A stretch of 64,000 bases of DNA, from assembly GCA_024516035.1 (NCBI GenBank), contig CM044959.1, positions 20,888,241 through 20,952,240 of the forward strand, read 5' to 3'. Below are positions 46,390-58,374 of this stretch, piece by piece. The DNA is from Bactericera cockerelli (taxonomy: Eukaryota > Arthropoda > Insecta > Hemiptera > Triozidae). Numbering within the stretch: position 1 is the first letter of the stretch; the number at the start of each line of letters is the position of its first letter. Below the pieces are notes generated by a model. The model did not search any database and was not told the origin of the DNA. It saw only the letters and a list, made by a program, of their open reading frames with translations. A program made the translations under genes and the position numbers.

Positions 46390-47077
46390 ACACTGCCAAT
46401 TATGGACACAATACTTCCTCGTGATTGTTTGCCAATTTTGAGATTTTATACAAAATTAATTGTATCTCCAAAACGACTCAACCGATTTTCTTTAAATTTG
46501 TTTTAAATGGTAGAATATTGTTTTTTCTACATTCTAGATTCTACAAAAAATTCTGTATCGGCAAGTCGTGGTCTATTTTTTGACTTTTTTTCCAAAATTT
46601 CGGATTTTCTTAAATATCAGAGTCAAATTATAATTAATTAAAAAGTAAATATAAAAAGCATATGTAAAATAATAATATGCATAACCATACAAAATTTCAT
46701 CAAAATCGGGTGTACCGTTTACGAGATATAAGCGTTTAAGTAAAAAGTTAGTGGTCAGGCGCATGGTCTCTTTCACCAAGAACCGCTTGTACGAATTCGA
46801 TGAATTTAAAATGGGACCATCTACAGAATGTCTCCTAGAGGTGTGCAAAATTTCATCAAAATCCGTTGAGTAGTTTCCGAGATTTGCGCGTTACAAAGGA
46901 ATCGTTTTAACAGACCGACGGACCGACAAACGGACACAAAACCAAATTTGCTCAGGAGGTTATGAAACGTCCAGAAATATGAAAAAAAAAAAAAAAAATG
47001 AAAACTGAGCAAAAAAATATTTATTTTTACAAAAACACAATACTTCTGATTTCTAATATTAGAAATTTCTCGGAAGT
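46390..47077 (+). mobile_element. Interspersed repeat family X, copy 2
   Basis: Full-length counterpart of 26474-27213: same start, same AATTTCATCAAAATCGGGTG block, a shorter GACA/GACC run and the same terminal palindrome (with CTTCTGAT in place of CTTCCGAT). It appears inserted in a degenerate short tandem repeat. Confidence 0.78.
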
Positions 47078-47079
47078 AA

Positions 47080-48540
47080 TAACCAATTTTACTTTTTGTT
47101 TTGGCATCAATTAAAATAAAATTGGTCTTATTACCTACAATTTTTTATTCAATTTTAGCCTACTATAATGCAAATCTTTTTCAAATTTTCATAGGTCACC
47201 CACCTATGTGTCTATAGACCTTTAATGTTGCTTTACTCTAATGATAGGCTATACAATACAAGGGTAAAATCTGGTTTGTATAGCAGGTGAAAATTAGAGT
47301 GTTTGTGTAAAAACTGATTCATTCCAAAAGCTTCCGTTGCAAAACTTGCTCATTTCCAAATTCTGTGTCAAAACTCACTCATTCCAAAATTAAACTTAAA
47401 AAAACTTATTTAAGGAAGAAAAAAAACTTTGTGGAACCTGTTACAGCAATTTTCTTATAATCATAGCTTTCATTTTTTTAAAAAATAATGGAAAAATATT
47501 AATTCCTTCAATAGTTATTAGTTTTTTTTAGTTCCTGAAAAATCATCTTACATGAAATGAACCAGTTTTTCAGGCGAACGCCTCATTTATTCCTACCAGC
47601 ACCCAAATTTCAGCTTGATTAATTACTAATTTTAAATAACAACACACAAATTACAGCTTAATTAACAAGAAATTAATTAATTTCAAGTAATTATTCCCCC
47701 TGGAACGACACCATTTTACGACCGATGGCGACGGTTGAAATGCAAGAGTTTCAGTTTTCATCAAAATGATACCACAGTATGCAATTTCAGCTTTCTAGGT
47801 AGTCGGGTCAGGAAGTGCCTCATAATTTGGGTCATCTATCACTTACTCTGTCAGTTACAATAACGGAGATTTTGAAAATATATCTTTAGGATTGGTTTTG
47901 GTTGAGAAAATTAAAAATTTCAGGGGGATACATTCAACATGTTTGACATGCAATATGAAAGAAGTTATCTAATTATTTAAAATATGAGACTAGGATTCAT
48001 ATTCAGCTGATCTATTTCATAGCCACACAATTAAAAGCTTGACTTGTCTTTCTCATAGAGTTAAAAAATTTAGAGCAGTCCAAGAATATTTTAGACCTAT
48101 TTTTTTTATTAAAAATCATCAGTTAGATAGCTCTCATTAGGGAAAAAGGGGAATAAGTTCAACATGCTTGACTTCCAATATGTAAAAATTATAATTATAT
48201 TCATAATCTTTCAAAGACATAGTTAGACTGCTCTCTAAATCTTTGAAAGTCTATGATATAGACTAGTCAAAATTTAAATTGTGGCTGTGAGTTCTGTAAT
48301 TTGAGTAAATACCTATATTATTTGTTCCCTCATTTCTTTCAAATTTCATGAATTCATGATCAACAGAACTGGAAATATAGGAATGTGAACAACCGGGTGG
48401 AACTTCTCTGTGAAGATACACTCTTGTGCTTGCTGGAACTTGGCCTGGTGCACTACCGTGTGCCAGATTACCTAATGAGATTTTCATTTAAGAAGTATGT
48501 AATGAGAAAAAGAAAAACTTTACTGATTTAAAGACACAGA
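47080..48540. other. Non-genic AT-rich DNA
   Basis: Continuation of the CTCATTCC-type degenerate repeat at 47309-47385; otherwise unremarkable AT-rich sequence. Confidence 0.4.
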
Positions 48541-48652
48541 TGAAGAAAGAGAAAGAGAGAGGAAAAAAAAGAGAGAAGGAGAGAGGGACAGAGAGAAGGA
48601 GAGAGGGAGAGAGAGAGGGAGAGGGAGAGGGAGAGGGAGAGGGAGAGAGGGA

Positions 48653-48692
<40 letters not shown>

Positions 48693-48710
48693 GTGAGAGT
48701 GAGGAAGAAG
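48541..48710. repeat. GA/GGGAGA low-complexity repeat
   Basis: Starts as AGAAAGAGAGAGG, passes through GGGAGA hexamers and ends in pure (AG)n. Both strands show long artefact frames (Arg/Glu or Leu/Ser/Pro). Confidence 0.92.
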
Positions 48711-49486
48711 ATAATGCTGATACAAGAGACTGAAGAAAGAGATGGCAACATAGTATTGAGGTGAAAGTATAGTGGAGAAATAGAAGGACCAAATTAGTAA
48801 AATGGAGCAGAAAAAGGTGTATCAGCACGAGCAGTATGAATTGGGTGAGTGTGAGTGAAAAAGAGAACGTCTCTTTGATGAAATCGTAGTGAAAATGTAA
48901 TCGAAATTAGATAAAAGAAAAATATAAACAGACACAAAAATAATTGTATTGCAGATGTACGTAAATAACTTTGGACATTCCAGTATTTGCAACAAGAAAC
49001 AAATTATCATACAAGTTGTTGAATTAAGGGTATAACAAAGCTACAATTTTATTGAACAATGAAATATAGGTATTTATTTTATACTATTTATCTTTGTTTT
49101 TAATTCAGTAAAATGAGTCCGGGTAATTGCATAATCATTCCAAAACTGAATTTCACCTAACAATTAGTGGTATTCTTTACCAAATTTATATCTGGGAAAC
49201 ACTTCATCGTTTTTGAAAATCAATAGGAATGTACTTAGTTTTAAGAATTCTTCTTCGTACTCACACAGTATATTATTGGAATTGCATACTGTGGGTTCTA
49301 CACTGCTGACTTTGTGTTGATGAAAAGACAAAACACCCCCTCACCGTCTCTGAAGTTTAGGTAAGAAAGTCGAGGAAATGAGAAAATAAGATAATGAAAT
49401 GGGAGTATAGGGGAGGCAAGGGAGACATTGGACATGGGACAGGCAGGGTTATCTATATGTATGATACAGATAGCATGTAAGTACAT
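48711..49486. other. Non-genic DNA
   Basis: No gene seen. Purine-rich towards the right, merging into the minisatellite. Confidence 0.4.
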
Positions 49487-50008
49487 CCATGTGCTTTGTG
49501 AGGGAGGAAGGGACAGATAGATAGGGGGTGTTGGTGAAATGAAGAAATATATAGGTAGAAGAAAAGAGTAGGAAATGAAAGCAGAGGGCGAAACAGCCAT
49601 GTGCTCTGTGAGGGAGAAAGAGATGGATAGATAGGGGGTGTTGGTGAAATGAAGGATAAAAGGGAAAGGTGAAATGAATGAGCGCACGATTAGCTATGAG
49701 CGCACAATTAGCTCAGTGAGCGCACGATTAGCTCAGTGGTTAAGCACTCGCTTGCCATGCGGAAGGTCCCGGGTTCGATCCTCCGTGCCGACAAAAATTT
49801 GTATTCTTAATTAAATTACAATTGTTTGTAAGGGATACCTTCCGGTGCGCTCGTGTTGACCCAGCACCTAAATGGGAAGTATTGTGTCACTTCTCGCCCA
49901 TCAGAGGGGAGGCATACTTCGGGATGGGCAGGCTACAACACAGACCACAAGCGTCTACAGTAGCTCCTGTTTCATGGCTACGAAATAAAAAAGGCTGTGA
50001 AACACTCA

Positions 50009-50049
<41 letters not shown>

Positions 50050-50815
50050 ATAGATAGGAAAGAGAAAAGAGTAGGACATGAAAGCAGAGGGTGAAACAGC
50101 CATGTGCTCTGTGGGGGAGGAAGAGACCGATAGATAGAGGTTGTTGGTGAAGTGAAGGATACAAGGGGAAGGTGAATTGAAGAAATAGATAGAAATGAGT
50201 AGGAAATGAAAGCAGAGGGTGAAACAGCCATCTGCTCTGTGAGAGAGGAAGAGACAGATAGATAGGGGGTGTTGGTGAAATGAAGGATACAAGAGGGAGG
50301 TGAAATGAAGGAATAGATAGGTAGAAGAAAAGAGTAGGAAATGAAAACAGAGGGTGAAACAGCCATGTGCTCTGTGAGGGAGGAAGAGACAGATAGATAG
50401 GGGGTGTTTGTGAAATGTAGAAATATATAGGTAGAAGAAAAGAGTAGCAAATAAAAGCAGTTGGTGAAACAGCCATGTGCTCTGTGAGGGAGGAAGAGAC
50501 AGATAGATAGGGGGTGTTGGTGAAATGAAGGATACAAGAGGGAGGTGAAATGAAGGAATAGATAGGTAGAAGAAAAGAGTAGGAAATGAAAACAGAGGGT
50601 GAAACAGCCATGTGCTCTGTGAGGGAGGAAGAGACAGATAGATAGGGGGTGTTTGTGAAATGTAGAAATATATAGGTAGAAGAAAAGAGTAGCAAATAAA
50701 AGCAGTTGGTGAAACAGCCATGTGCTCTGTGAGGGAGGAAGAGACAGATAGATAGGGGGTGTTGGTGAAATGAAGGATACAAGGGGAAATGAAAGCCGAG
50801 GGTGAAACAGACAAT
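49487..50815. repeat. Minisatellite with alternating 135/110-bp units
   Basis: The landmark GCCATGTGCTCTGTG recurs at about 49596, 50099, 50227, 50362, 50472, 50607 and 50717. Spacings over the last units are 135, 110, 135, 110, and the two 245-bp dimers are nearly identical, so the array grows by a dimer. Units contain GAGACAGATAGATAGGGGGT and GGTGAAATGAAGGA. Because the minus strand of each unit lacks stops, frames of 270 to 331 residues (His/Pro/Leu/Ser repeats) open in all three phases; I do not consider them genes. Confidence 0.93.
49680..50047 (+). repeat. tRNA-headed SINE, family 3, copy 3, inside the minisatellite
   Basis: Same Gly-like head and body as 35279, ending in a ~33-nt A run. 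The 503-bp spacing of flanking landmarks is one 135-bp unit plus this insertion. GAAT borders both sides as a possible short target duplication. Its 5' start is unusual: GAGCGCACGATTAGCT occurs three times in tandem (49680-49733) before the intact head. Confidence 0.92.
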
Positions 50816-52740
50816 GGAAGACACAAACAGAGACAGGAATAAGTGATACGGGTTGTAGTCTCTTGAGTAACATCCAATGCAAAGAAAGTATTTATTACAA
50901 CTAGTTCAATAAAATACATAGTTACATAACAAACATGTCGTCATTTTTCTCCCGACACGTGGTGCCTACCAGGCTCGAGGTATCTCCACGCTGGACTGCC
51001 AATGAAAGTCGTAATAATAGGAGAAAGTACGACTCAAAGTCGGTATAATATTCAAGAGACGAGCCTATCAGTGGAATTATGAGAAGAAAGATCCAAATGG
51101 TAAGTACCTACCTATTTAGGGAGCAAAGGCTCACGACACAAATTAACTTACAATACCAAACAGATGTCATTAAAATTTTAAGAACAATGAGGATAAAAAG
51201 ATCTTAAGGGAAATGAAAAAAAGAAATTGAAAAAAATGGAGGAAAAGGAAATTGGTTTTCCAGTAGGAATTAGAATTCCAAGCTCTGCTCTCCCCAGCAC
51301 CCCACCTAGCAGATGATGCGATATCAAAGGGAAGAAAAGAAAGGAGAGCAAGAGGGAGAACAGGAAGAAGAAGGAGGAGGAGGATTAGGGGAGGAGTACG
51401 CAGAGAGGGCGGAAGGGCTTTCGAAAATTCAGAACCCCCATTGTTACAAAGTTTAATAAATCGGAACACAGAGTTCAATAAGCAAGATTACAATGTTCTA
51501 TAAAAATGATGGGGAATACTAGCGTTGTGCTACGGAGTGCCAGAAAAACAGAAGTACCCATATAAAATTTACAAGAATTTGAACAATTTCGAATACTTCG
51601 TTCGTACTTTAGAAACATAAATAATCAGCTGACTGTGTATTTTTCTTCTTAGCCTGGTAATCACAAGGAATTTTCGGTAGAAATTGTCAGCATCGATTGT
51701 GAATAAACCAAAATAAGTATACGCAAAGTAAGTACAAATAGCCATGTCAAAAAGGATCCTGAAAAATCACAAATTGTCTAAAAGTATCGGACTATAAATG
51801 TTAATACCACGAGATGTAAGCAAAGACTGAACTTTGCAATTGTCGGTGGTTTCACATGAATTTTAGTTTAAGTATGAGGAAACCAAAGCTAATCTGAGAA
51901 ATATTGCTATCTATTCAATATTGTTATTTTTATCTATTCACCGAACGACTTGTCAACCATGGCAAGGAGATAAAGGAGGTGTCAGTTTCCCTGGCCGTAC
52001 AAAGCTATCCACATTATTATGACGAAGTCTCCTAGTCGTCTGCTTAGCACTTTATTAAATTCTTTACATATCTCCGTCCTCACCCAGCCTACAGTGGCGT
52101 AGCTCCTTACTGTAGGAATGGGAGAAAATTGTGATTATATAACGGAAATGTTCAATGTATACTCTAAAATAAAATGTTACAGATGGATAGTTAACACAAA
52201 AGTTAAGAATAGATACATAACTATACAATATACATATTTCTTTTTATGTAAAAATAATAGTAAATATTAGTCGTTTTTCCTGATGTTATCCCGAAAAACA
52301 GTGGTTCCAATCCTCAGTGACTTTTGCCCAATGACTCATTTCTGATGTCGTTGAACTTAGCTTTCTGATCCCTACAATGTACATTTGTACATGCACTACG
52401 TGCAGTGCTGATATACTGGATAGCAAAATGTCTTATGGCTATTATAAATCATGTCCAGAAAATGTGCTGAAACAGTTTTAAAAAATACTCCATGAATTCC
52501 GTCGCTTTGGAATCTGGAATTGCAGCTGTTCGAGAATGAAATAACAGCGTTTTAACTATTGTTGTATTGTGAAGCACCATTTTTTTTATGGCGTTAGAAA
52601 AGCTTAAAATAAAATACATTTCACAGCGTTTTCTACATTTTAAATGTTTTTCTAGAAATCGCTAGTCGGTTGAATTTCCAAATAGCACATAATTATATAA
52701 CACCTCTTATTATTACAGAGTGCTATTATAGTCCCTAAAA
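50816..52740. other. Non-genic DNA
   Basis: Purine-rich stretch at 51170-51420 gives a Leu-rich artefact frame on the minus strand. No exon or repeat copy recognised. Confidence 0.4.
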
Positions 52741-52744
52741 TTGC

Positions 52745-52937
52745 TTTTTTTTTAAAAAAAAAGGTAATTGTACCCCGGAACCGCTTTCGCATTACTTCAG
52801 GGCACATTACCTTTACATCCATGCCATTCCGGAAATGGAAAAACTCGGTCAGAATTTTTCGCTCCGGCCGGGATTCGAACCAGCAACCTCCGGGTCAGCA
52901 ACCAATGCTCTTAACCACTGAGCCACAGAGATCGGCT
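52745..52937 (-). repeat. tRNA-headed SINE, family 6
   Basis: On the minus strand: A-box GTGGCTCAGTGGTTAAGAGC, B-box GGTTCGAATCCCGG, then a ~110-bp body (TTCCGGAATGGCATGGATGT, GTACAATTACC) and an A run. The head is tRNA-like and intact at both promoter boxes. No second copy in the window. Confidence 0.8.
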
Positions 52938-53245
52938 TAGGTCTGTAGAGAGAGGCCAATATCCACCCTTATCTCAGCCACGCCACTATTTTATGTCTTT
53001 CAAAGGATCATCTTTGTATTTTTCTCAAGTGTTTGAAAAACTGACAGTTTTTGAGAAAGATAAAAAAATACTGCATTTACCATAAGATAAGGAAAGTAAA
53101 AACATGAATAATGGATTATTACTCTGAGCTATATTTTCAAATTTATTTGTTAGATTGTGATGAGGTACGTATGCACTTTAAAATAATACGCAATACACAT
53201 ATTCCTCCTCTGCCATGAGAAAAAAAAAAATAATAATAAATAAAC

Positions 53246-53410
53246 CGACCGCAGTAGCTTGATCGATAAGGCAGCGGACTTGGAGGTCGGTGGTTCGAGT
53301 CCCGGTTTCAGCGTAGATTTTGTAAAGCGAGTTTGAGTAATTGTGATATCACGAAAGTGATTAACACAAATAATATGATAATTTTTAATAAAAAATAAAA
53401 TAAAATAAAT
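53246..53410 (+). repeat. tRNA-headed SINE, family 2, copy 2
   Basis: A-box TAGCTTGATCGATAAGGCAG, B-box GGTTCGAGTCCCGG, body TTTCAGCGTAGATTTTGTAA, ending in an (AAAAT)n-like tail. Matches 2438-2605 on the opposite strand. Confidence 0.82.
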
Positions 53411-53704
53411 TACAATTATCTACATGTGAAAACACTTACTCGATGACTGAATCATTGACTGATCCTTGTGTCTCAAGATCGGTAATAACACGGTGGATTT
53501 TATTTTTTATGAACTAAAGTGACAAAAATTTTTTGTTATACATAGTCAATTATATTTTTAGGTGAATTTTAGGTATATATGATTATATTTTTAAGTCTTA
53601 AGATCTTTGATTTAGTTGCTATTCTTGACCAAAATTTTACTAATTGGCAAAAAATGGATACAATATTACAAACCATCGATGGTCCAGGAATAATTTATAA
53701 GTCA

Positions 53705-53948
53705 CTAGCGGGCTGCCGCCCGCTTTGCGGGCCGAGGCATGGCCGTAAAAACAAAAAATCCTTTTTCGCCTATGGCAGATGTTGTAGTAGGAATTTCGAA
53801 AAATCCCGTCTTATTGCACATCTAGACTATAAGACAAAGCTACCTACCAAATTTCAGCTTCCTAGGACTTACCAGTTCGGAGAAACAGTGATGAATCAGT
53901 GGGTGAGTCAGTCAGTCAGTCAGTGAAACTGTCTTTTATAAGTATAGA
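53705..53948 (-). mobile_element. Short non-autonomous Helitron (244 bp), inverted
   Basis: Minus strand runs from TCTATACTTATAAAAGACAG (preceded by A) to the GCGGGC/GCCCGC hairpin and CTAG (followed by T). It contains (CTGA)n near the 5' end and the same central block as 44941-45172. The 115-codon plus frame at 53579-53926 reads through it and is not a gene. Confidence 0.85.
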
Positions 53949-53949
53949 T

Positions 53950-54440
53950 TACAAGGAGTTGAGAAAAACAGTCGGTATTAATATTTAATTTTTATTTCAA
54001 GAACTCAGGACCTGAATACTTCACTAAAAGGTTCCCTTAGTTCAAGTTTCCAAATTTTGAAATTTCTGTTCTTTCCAATAAGAATAATAAATTGAGTAGA
54101 AATTCAAAACTTGCGTTATTGTTCGACTTAGCCTGAGGCAAGAACGAAAAAGGTAGCAGCGCGTGGTGTAACTAAATTATTATTCGGTTGTAAAGAGCTT
54201 TTTGGTACTGCGTACACTACAAGGGTGTACGATAATATTGTTTAGTTCAATAATAAATCAAGAAACATATAATAGAGTATAAAAGCTATACACAGGTAAC
54301 AAAAATAAATTATTTTTACGATTCTATATTTATACCGTCAATTAGAGGATAATAAATTATTATTATACCCAGGTTATTTTTATTCAGATTTGTGATAAAA
54401 ATTATGATATTTGACTAGAAAATATTTTTGTTCCAATCCA
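53950..54440. other. Non-genic AT-rich DNA
   Basis: No gene or repeat recognised. Confidence 0.4.
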
Positions 54441-54442
54441 TT

Positions 54443-54650
54443 TTTTTTTTTTTTTTTTTTTTTTAACGTCACTCTCAAGTGCATGGTTACCCCCCATTCG
54501 CAGGAAACTTACAAACCTGCTACCCACATTAACCTTACCCGACCTGGGATGGGCCGCAATGCTAGCATCACGAAATCTTCTACTCGTTAGACGCTGCTTA
54601 ACTTCAGTGATCCTACGAGAACCGATGCATTTAACGCGCGATCGTACTTT
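54443..54650 (-). repeat. 5S-headed SINE, diverged copy
   Basis: Starts on the plus strand with a T run (the A tail of the minus element). The complementary strand then reads the shared body (CGAATGGGGGGTAACC, GGTAAGGTTAATGTGGGTAG) and part of the 5S-like head (CACTGAAGTTAAGCAGCGTC). It has lost the middle C-box region. Confidence 0.75.
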
Positions 54651-54654
54651 TCAG

Positions 54655-56095
54655 GCTTTTTACCTTCCAGAATTTTATTGTGAAGATTTACATAGGTAGT
54701 ATAATATTCTTGTGGATTTGCATGCATATACTGTTACAGAAGAAAATTGCATCAAAAAAGAAAGCAATAAAAAACGCAGAAACAGCGGAGGAGAGAAAAG
54801 AGAAGCAGGCAGACAAGGAGCGAGGGAGGGAGTTGAAAGATATATGAATGAGGAAGATATAGGAGCAATTCAGGTTTTATTTTCCTGACAGAAACAAATT
54901 ACTAGCGATGCTGGAGGCACTATCTTCATCAACTAAATAGAAAGCAGGAGAGGGAAGGCGGACTACCTCCATAGAAAAGAGCCACCTATAAAAAGAAAGC
55001 ATGTGGAAGGGGGTGTAAGGTAACAGAAAATGAGAGAGAATTGGAAAGCTGAGGGAAATAGGAGTTACATAGAGTGGCAGAGTCATCAGGTGTAGAAATG
55101 TGGAGGACTTTCAGGCATATGGCAGTGCGCCAGGCCAAGTTCCCACTAATGTTACAAAATGTATTACATTATGATACAGAACATTTCATCTTGTTTTACT
55201 GTATTTAGTTTTCTGTAAATTGAATTTGGGTAAAACAAAATTTAGGTTATATGACTATGAATGTAAAATTTTTAAATTGTAAATGTTAAGAAACTTTTAA
55301 ATCTAAGGAAATAATAATAAATATTATCACATTGGAAACTAAGAAAGAAGACAGATTCTGGTTCTGAAATGTAGCAGGTCAGTGACTCTTGTGCTTTGAT
55401 ACTTAAGATAGATCCTTTGGACAGGGTTTGTTTTTCTATATTATGTCTTATCCTATGAATTTTACCATCATAAATAAATATTTAGATCTAAATGAATCTG
55501 TATTCTTCAAACTAACACTCAGGGTGAAATTGATTAAACAAAATTTACAAGTTAAAGTTAGTTCCCAAGGGGAGCTAATGATTTGATAGGGGCAATCGTC
55601 GCGAACGACCTGTTTTAATACAGAGTTAAAGGGTTTGAAAAAAAAACGACATTAATGTGAATAGCACTTTTTTATTTTTATTAATTTTACAATAATATAG
55701 GCCGGGAACATAGCCTTTTATTTTCCTATTTTGTATTTCCCTAAAGACAAAGTAAAAACTTGTTTTTCTTGAAACAAAAAAAAAGTTGAACCCATTAACA
55801 TAATTAGGAACAAAATTGAAAAAGGGAGTTTTGAAAAAGTGAGTTTTAGAATTTTTAAATTGGATATTATTAGAGTAGTATTAAAGTGAGACAACAAATT
55901 ATTAAAGTAGTAACGAGTTCCGTTCAATTTATTTTATAATTGTACTGAATTTTTTTATTTGATTAGTGTGAAATTTTAAAAATAATTCCCAAGTTTCAAA
56001 TGTTAATCATTAATTACCCTCCTTTCCTCCCATAACCTGGTATGAAATAATCTTGTTTGCAATTATAAAATTTTCAAATTTAACACTATTTCTGT
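54655..56095. other. Non-genic AT-rich DNA
   Basis: Purine-rich patch at 54780-55080. Short frames here are unsupported. Confidence 0.4.
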
Positions 56096-56096
56096 C

Positions 56097-56285
56097 TCTG
56101 AAGCTAAGTAACATCCACGAGATCAGGGCATGGATGGGTGACCAGCTGACCAGTCAATTTCGAACACTCACGATTTTGGCTATTGGAGACCCAACTGAGG
56201 TTGATGAGTTTATCTAGCTGGTTTGTTAGTTTCTAATAAATTGAAGGCAGATAATACTTCTGCTTGGGATGACCTAAATTTTATG
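56097..56285 (+). repeat. 5S-headed SINE, 5'-truncated old copy
   Basis: Begins in the internal promoter region (GAAGCTAAGTAACATCC, GCATGGATGGGTGACCAG), followed by a degraded body (AGCTGGTTTGTTAGTTTC, GAAGGCAGATAATACTTC). No clear tail. Confidence 0.65.
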
Positions 56286-56770
56286 AGACGTCAAGCAAAA
56301 AATAAAATAATAATGCCGTATTATTACCAAAATAAACCAGGAATAGCATAGGTAAGCCCTCATTAATAAAAAAAAGTAATATAAATTTACATTCCATTCA
56401 ACCAATTTTGATTTTGAATCTGGATAAATTAGTTTACAAAATTCTGTGAAAATTGGCATGGAATGCATGGATACTTTATACTTAATTAATTTCATTTAAA
56501 CTAAAACTCATTAATAAATTTATACAATTCTACATGGTTTTTTCACATTAATTCAGAAATGAATTTGTACCATCGTAATTTGAAACTCCAGTACTTTCTG
56601 TGGTTCTGCAATCCCTGTGGTTGTGGTTGTAAGCCTGCAGATCTCAACTTTAATTCCTCTACTTACATCTTTTCCTCCCTCTCTCTGCCTCCCTACAGTT
56701 CTATCAGTCTCTTTTTTTCCTTTTTCTTCTCTTCTTCTCCTCTCCTCTACTATATCCTTGTTTCTCTTAC

Positions 56771-56978
56771 CCTCCATAGCATTTTCCTTTTGCTTCATCA
56801 ATTCTATTCCTAACTCTCTTAATTTTTCCATTTTCTCCAAGTCTTCATCTTGATCTCTTGGGATTTCCAGGCGGGTAGGAAACTCAACTGGAGGGAGATC
56901 TCTCTTTTCCCTTACGAGGTTTTGTTTTGTTTTTTTGTTCCATCTATGTCTTAATAGATTTCCTTCCGTCTCACTCAT
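56771..56978 (-). CDS. Possible initial exon of a minus-strand gene
   Basis: On the minus strand an ATG (context AGCAAATG) opens 69 codons, beginning MSETEGNLLRHRWNKKTKQN. A charged helix (DEDLEKMEKLRELGIEL) follows, up to a strong donor G|GTAAGAG at 56771-56769. The exon ends with one base of a codon. The 37513-37796 exon starts with two, so joining them gives GTG in frame, and they could be consecutive exons of one gene. Ordinary reading beyond the donor stays open to 56553 but becomes Arg/Glu/Lys-rich low complexity. The family is not recognised. The phase match has a one-in-three chance of being coincidence. Confidence 0.42.
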
Positions 56979-56984
56979 TTGCTT

Positions 56985-58370
56985 TTTATCTGGTTCTCGT
57001 GCTGTCCTTCTTCTAATTAGAATGTTTTTCTAACTTCTGTCATTTCTGAAAAATAAAAACCCTTTTCTGAATAGCCAGAACAAGGTGTATTGCAATTATG
57101 ACTAAAGATAAATATAAAGAGCAATAATCCATGTCCTCACCACACTGGATATTTCTTGACTTCAGTCATCGGATAAGAACTGCTTTATTCAACTTGCCAT
57201 CTTCAATGGTTTATCACAATCATATTTTATTGTGTCATGTCAGAAAAAAATTGATCCAACAGAGAAAGATAGTAAATTAATGTGGTCTAAATAAAGGTAC
57301 GTAATTTTCATATGGAATTCTCCCCAGTCAGTAATAAAGAGTCCATCATCACAGCTTGAAAGTCCCATTATTTCAAATTAAAATATAATATGATATTACA
57401 CTAATCTGTAAATTATGCATGTTTTCATTAGAAATTCTAACATCCTCAGTGAAGGATATATTAGCTCTCCAAATAGGTATTTGGAAAATTCCACTAGTTA
57501 AAAAAACTGAGTACATACCTCTGTGCAGAAACTTGAAAGCAATGATACCAAGCAATATTTAAACACCATACGGACGGAATTTAAATGAGAAAAGCGAACA
57601 TTTTTATTTCACAAATTTCACGATTCAGCCGAATGTGGAAATTTATCAAAATCGATTTCCTGTCTTCATGAAATTAATTTCCGACCATTATAAACATTAA
57701 TTTCCGACCGATGCTAAAGTGCCTGATCATAATCATAAAATGACAGGTCGTGTTTATTACAGGGTTACAAGGAAGGGATAGAGAAAGCGCTTCTCAGATA
57801 GATTACATACAATACCAAGATAAATTTACTGCATATTATGTAAAAAATAAATTTTAATATTACCAAAAAGTTCACAAACTTAAATAAATATATTTTTCAG
57901 TGTCAAAATAATTGGTACATTAAAAAAATCCTACTTTACATTCATTTTGGACCTTCCAAAATTTAAAGTAATCCATCAAATTCCAAAAAGACGACGATCA
58001 TGTTGGATGAATGAGACTCATACATTTAAAGTTTCTCTATACGATTTTTTGAGAAGTAGTAGGGGGAGGAGAGGAGGAGAGGGGAGGGGGCGGCATAGAA
58101 GAAAATGCGAAGGGCAAGGGAGGAAGAAATGCAAACTAAAGGGAAGTGCAAACTTAAACTAAATCACGCCAAACATTTTAACAACATAAATCTTTTCTTT
58201 TCTCCTACACCCTCAGAGCTAAAGAAAAACATTTTCTTAATAGAAAAAGAAAATAGGGACGCTAAGTTCCCTCCTCTTTATACCAACCTATACTTTACGA
58301 TTTTTTCCTCACTCCCTCCTGAACTTTGTATTTTCTCTCCTTATTCACGAGGTACTCTCAATGTATCTTT
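56985..58370. other. Non-genic DNA
   Basis: AT-rich; a purine-rich patch lies at 58060-58140. If the 56978 start is real, its promoter would lie just above 56980, but I see no clear TATA or initiator motif. Confidence 0.35.
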
Positions 58371-58374
58371 CTCT

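Noticed and set aside
49887..50919. Three overlapping minus-strand frames of 270 to 331 codons
   Set aside because: All three phases are open because the minisatellite unit has no stops on that strand; the products are repeats of His, Pro, Leu and Ser and cross a SINE A tail.
52090..52110. CAGTGGCGTAGCTCC as a hAT-type transposon end
   Set aside because: The motif resembles common hAT ends but I found no partner end or target duplication.
53579..53926. 115-codon plus frame
   Set aside because: Mostly the complement of a Helitron, including its hairpin.
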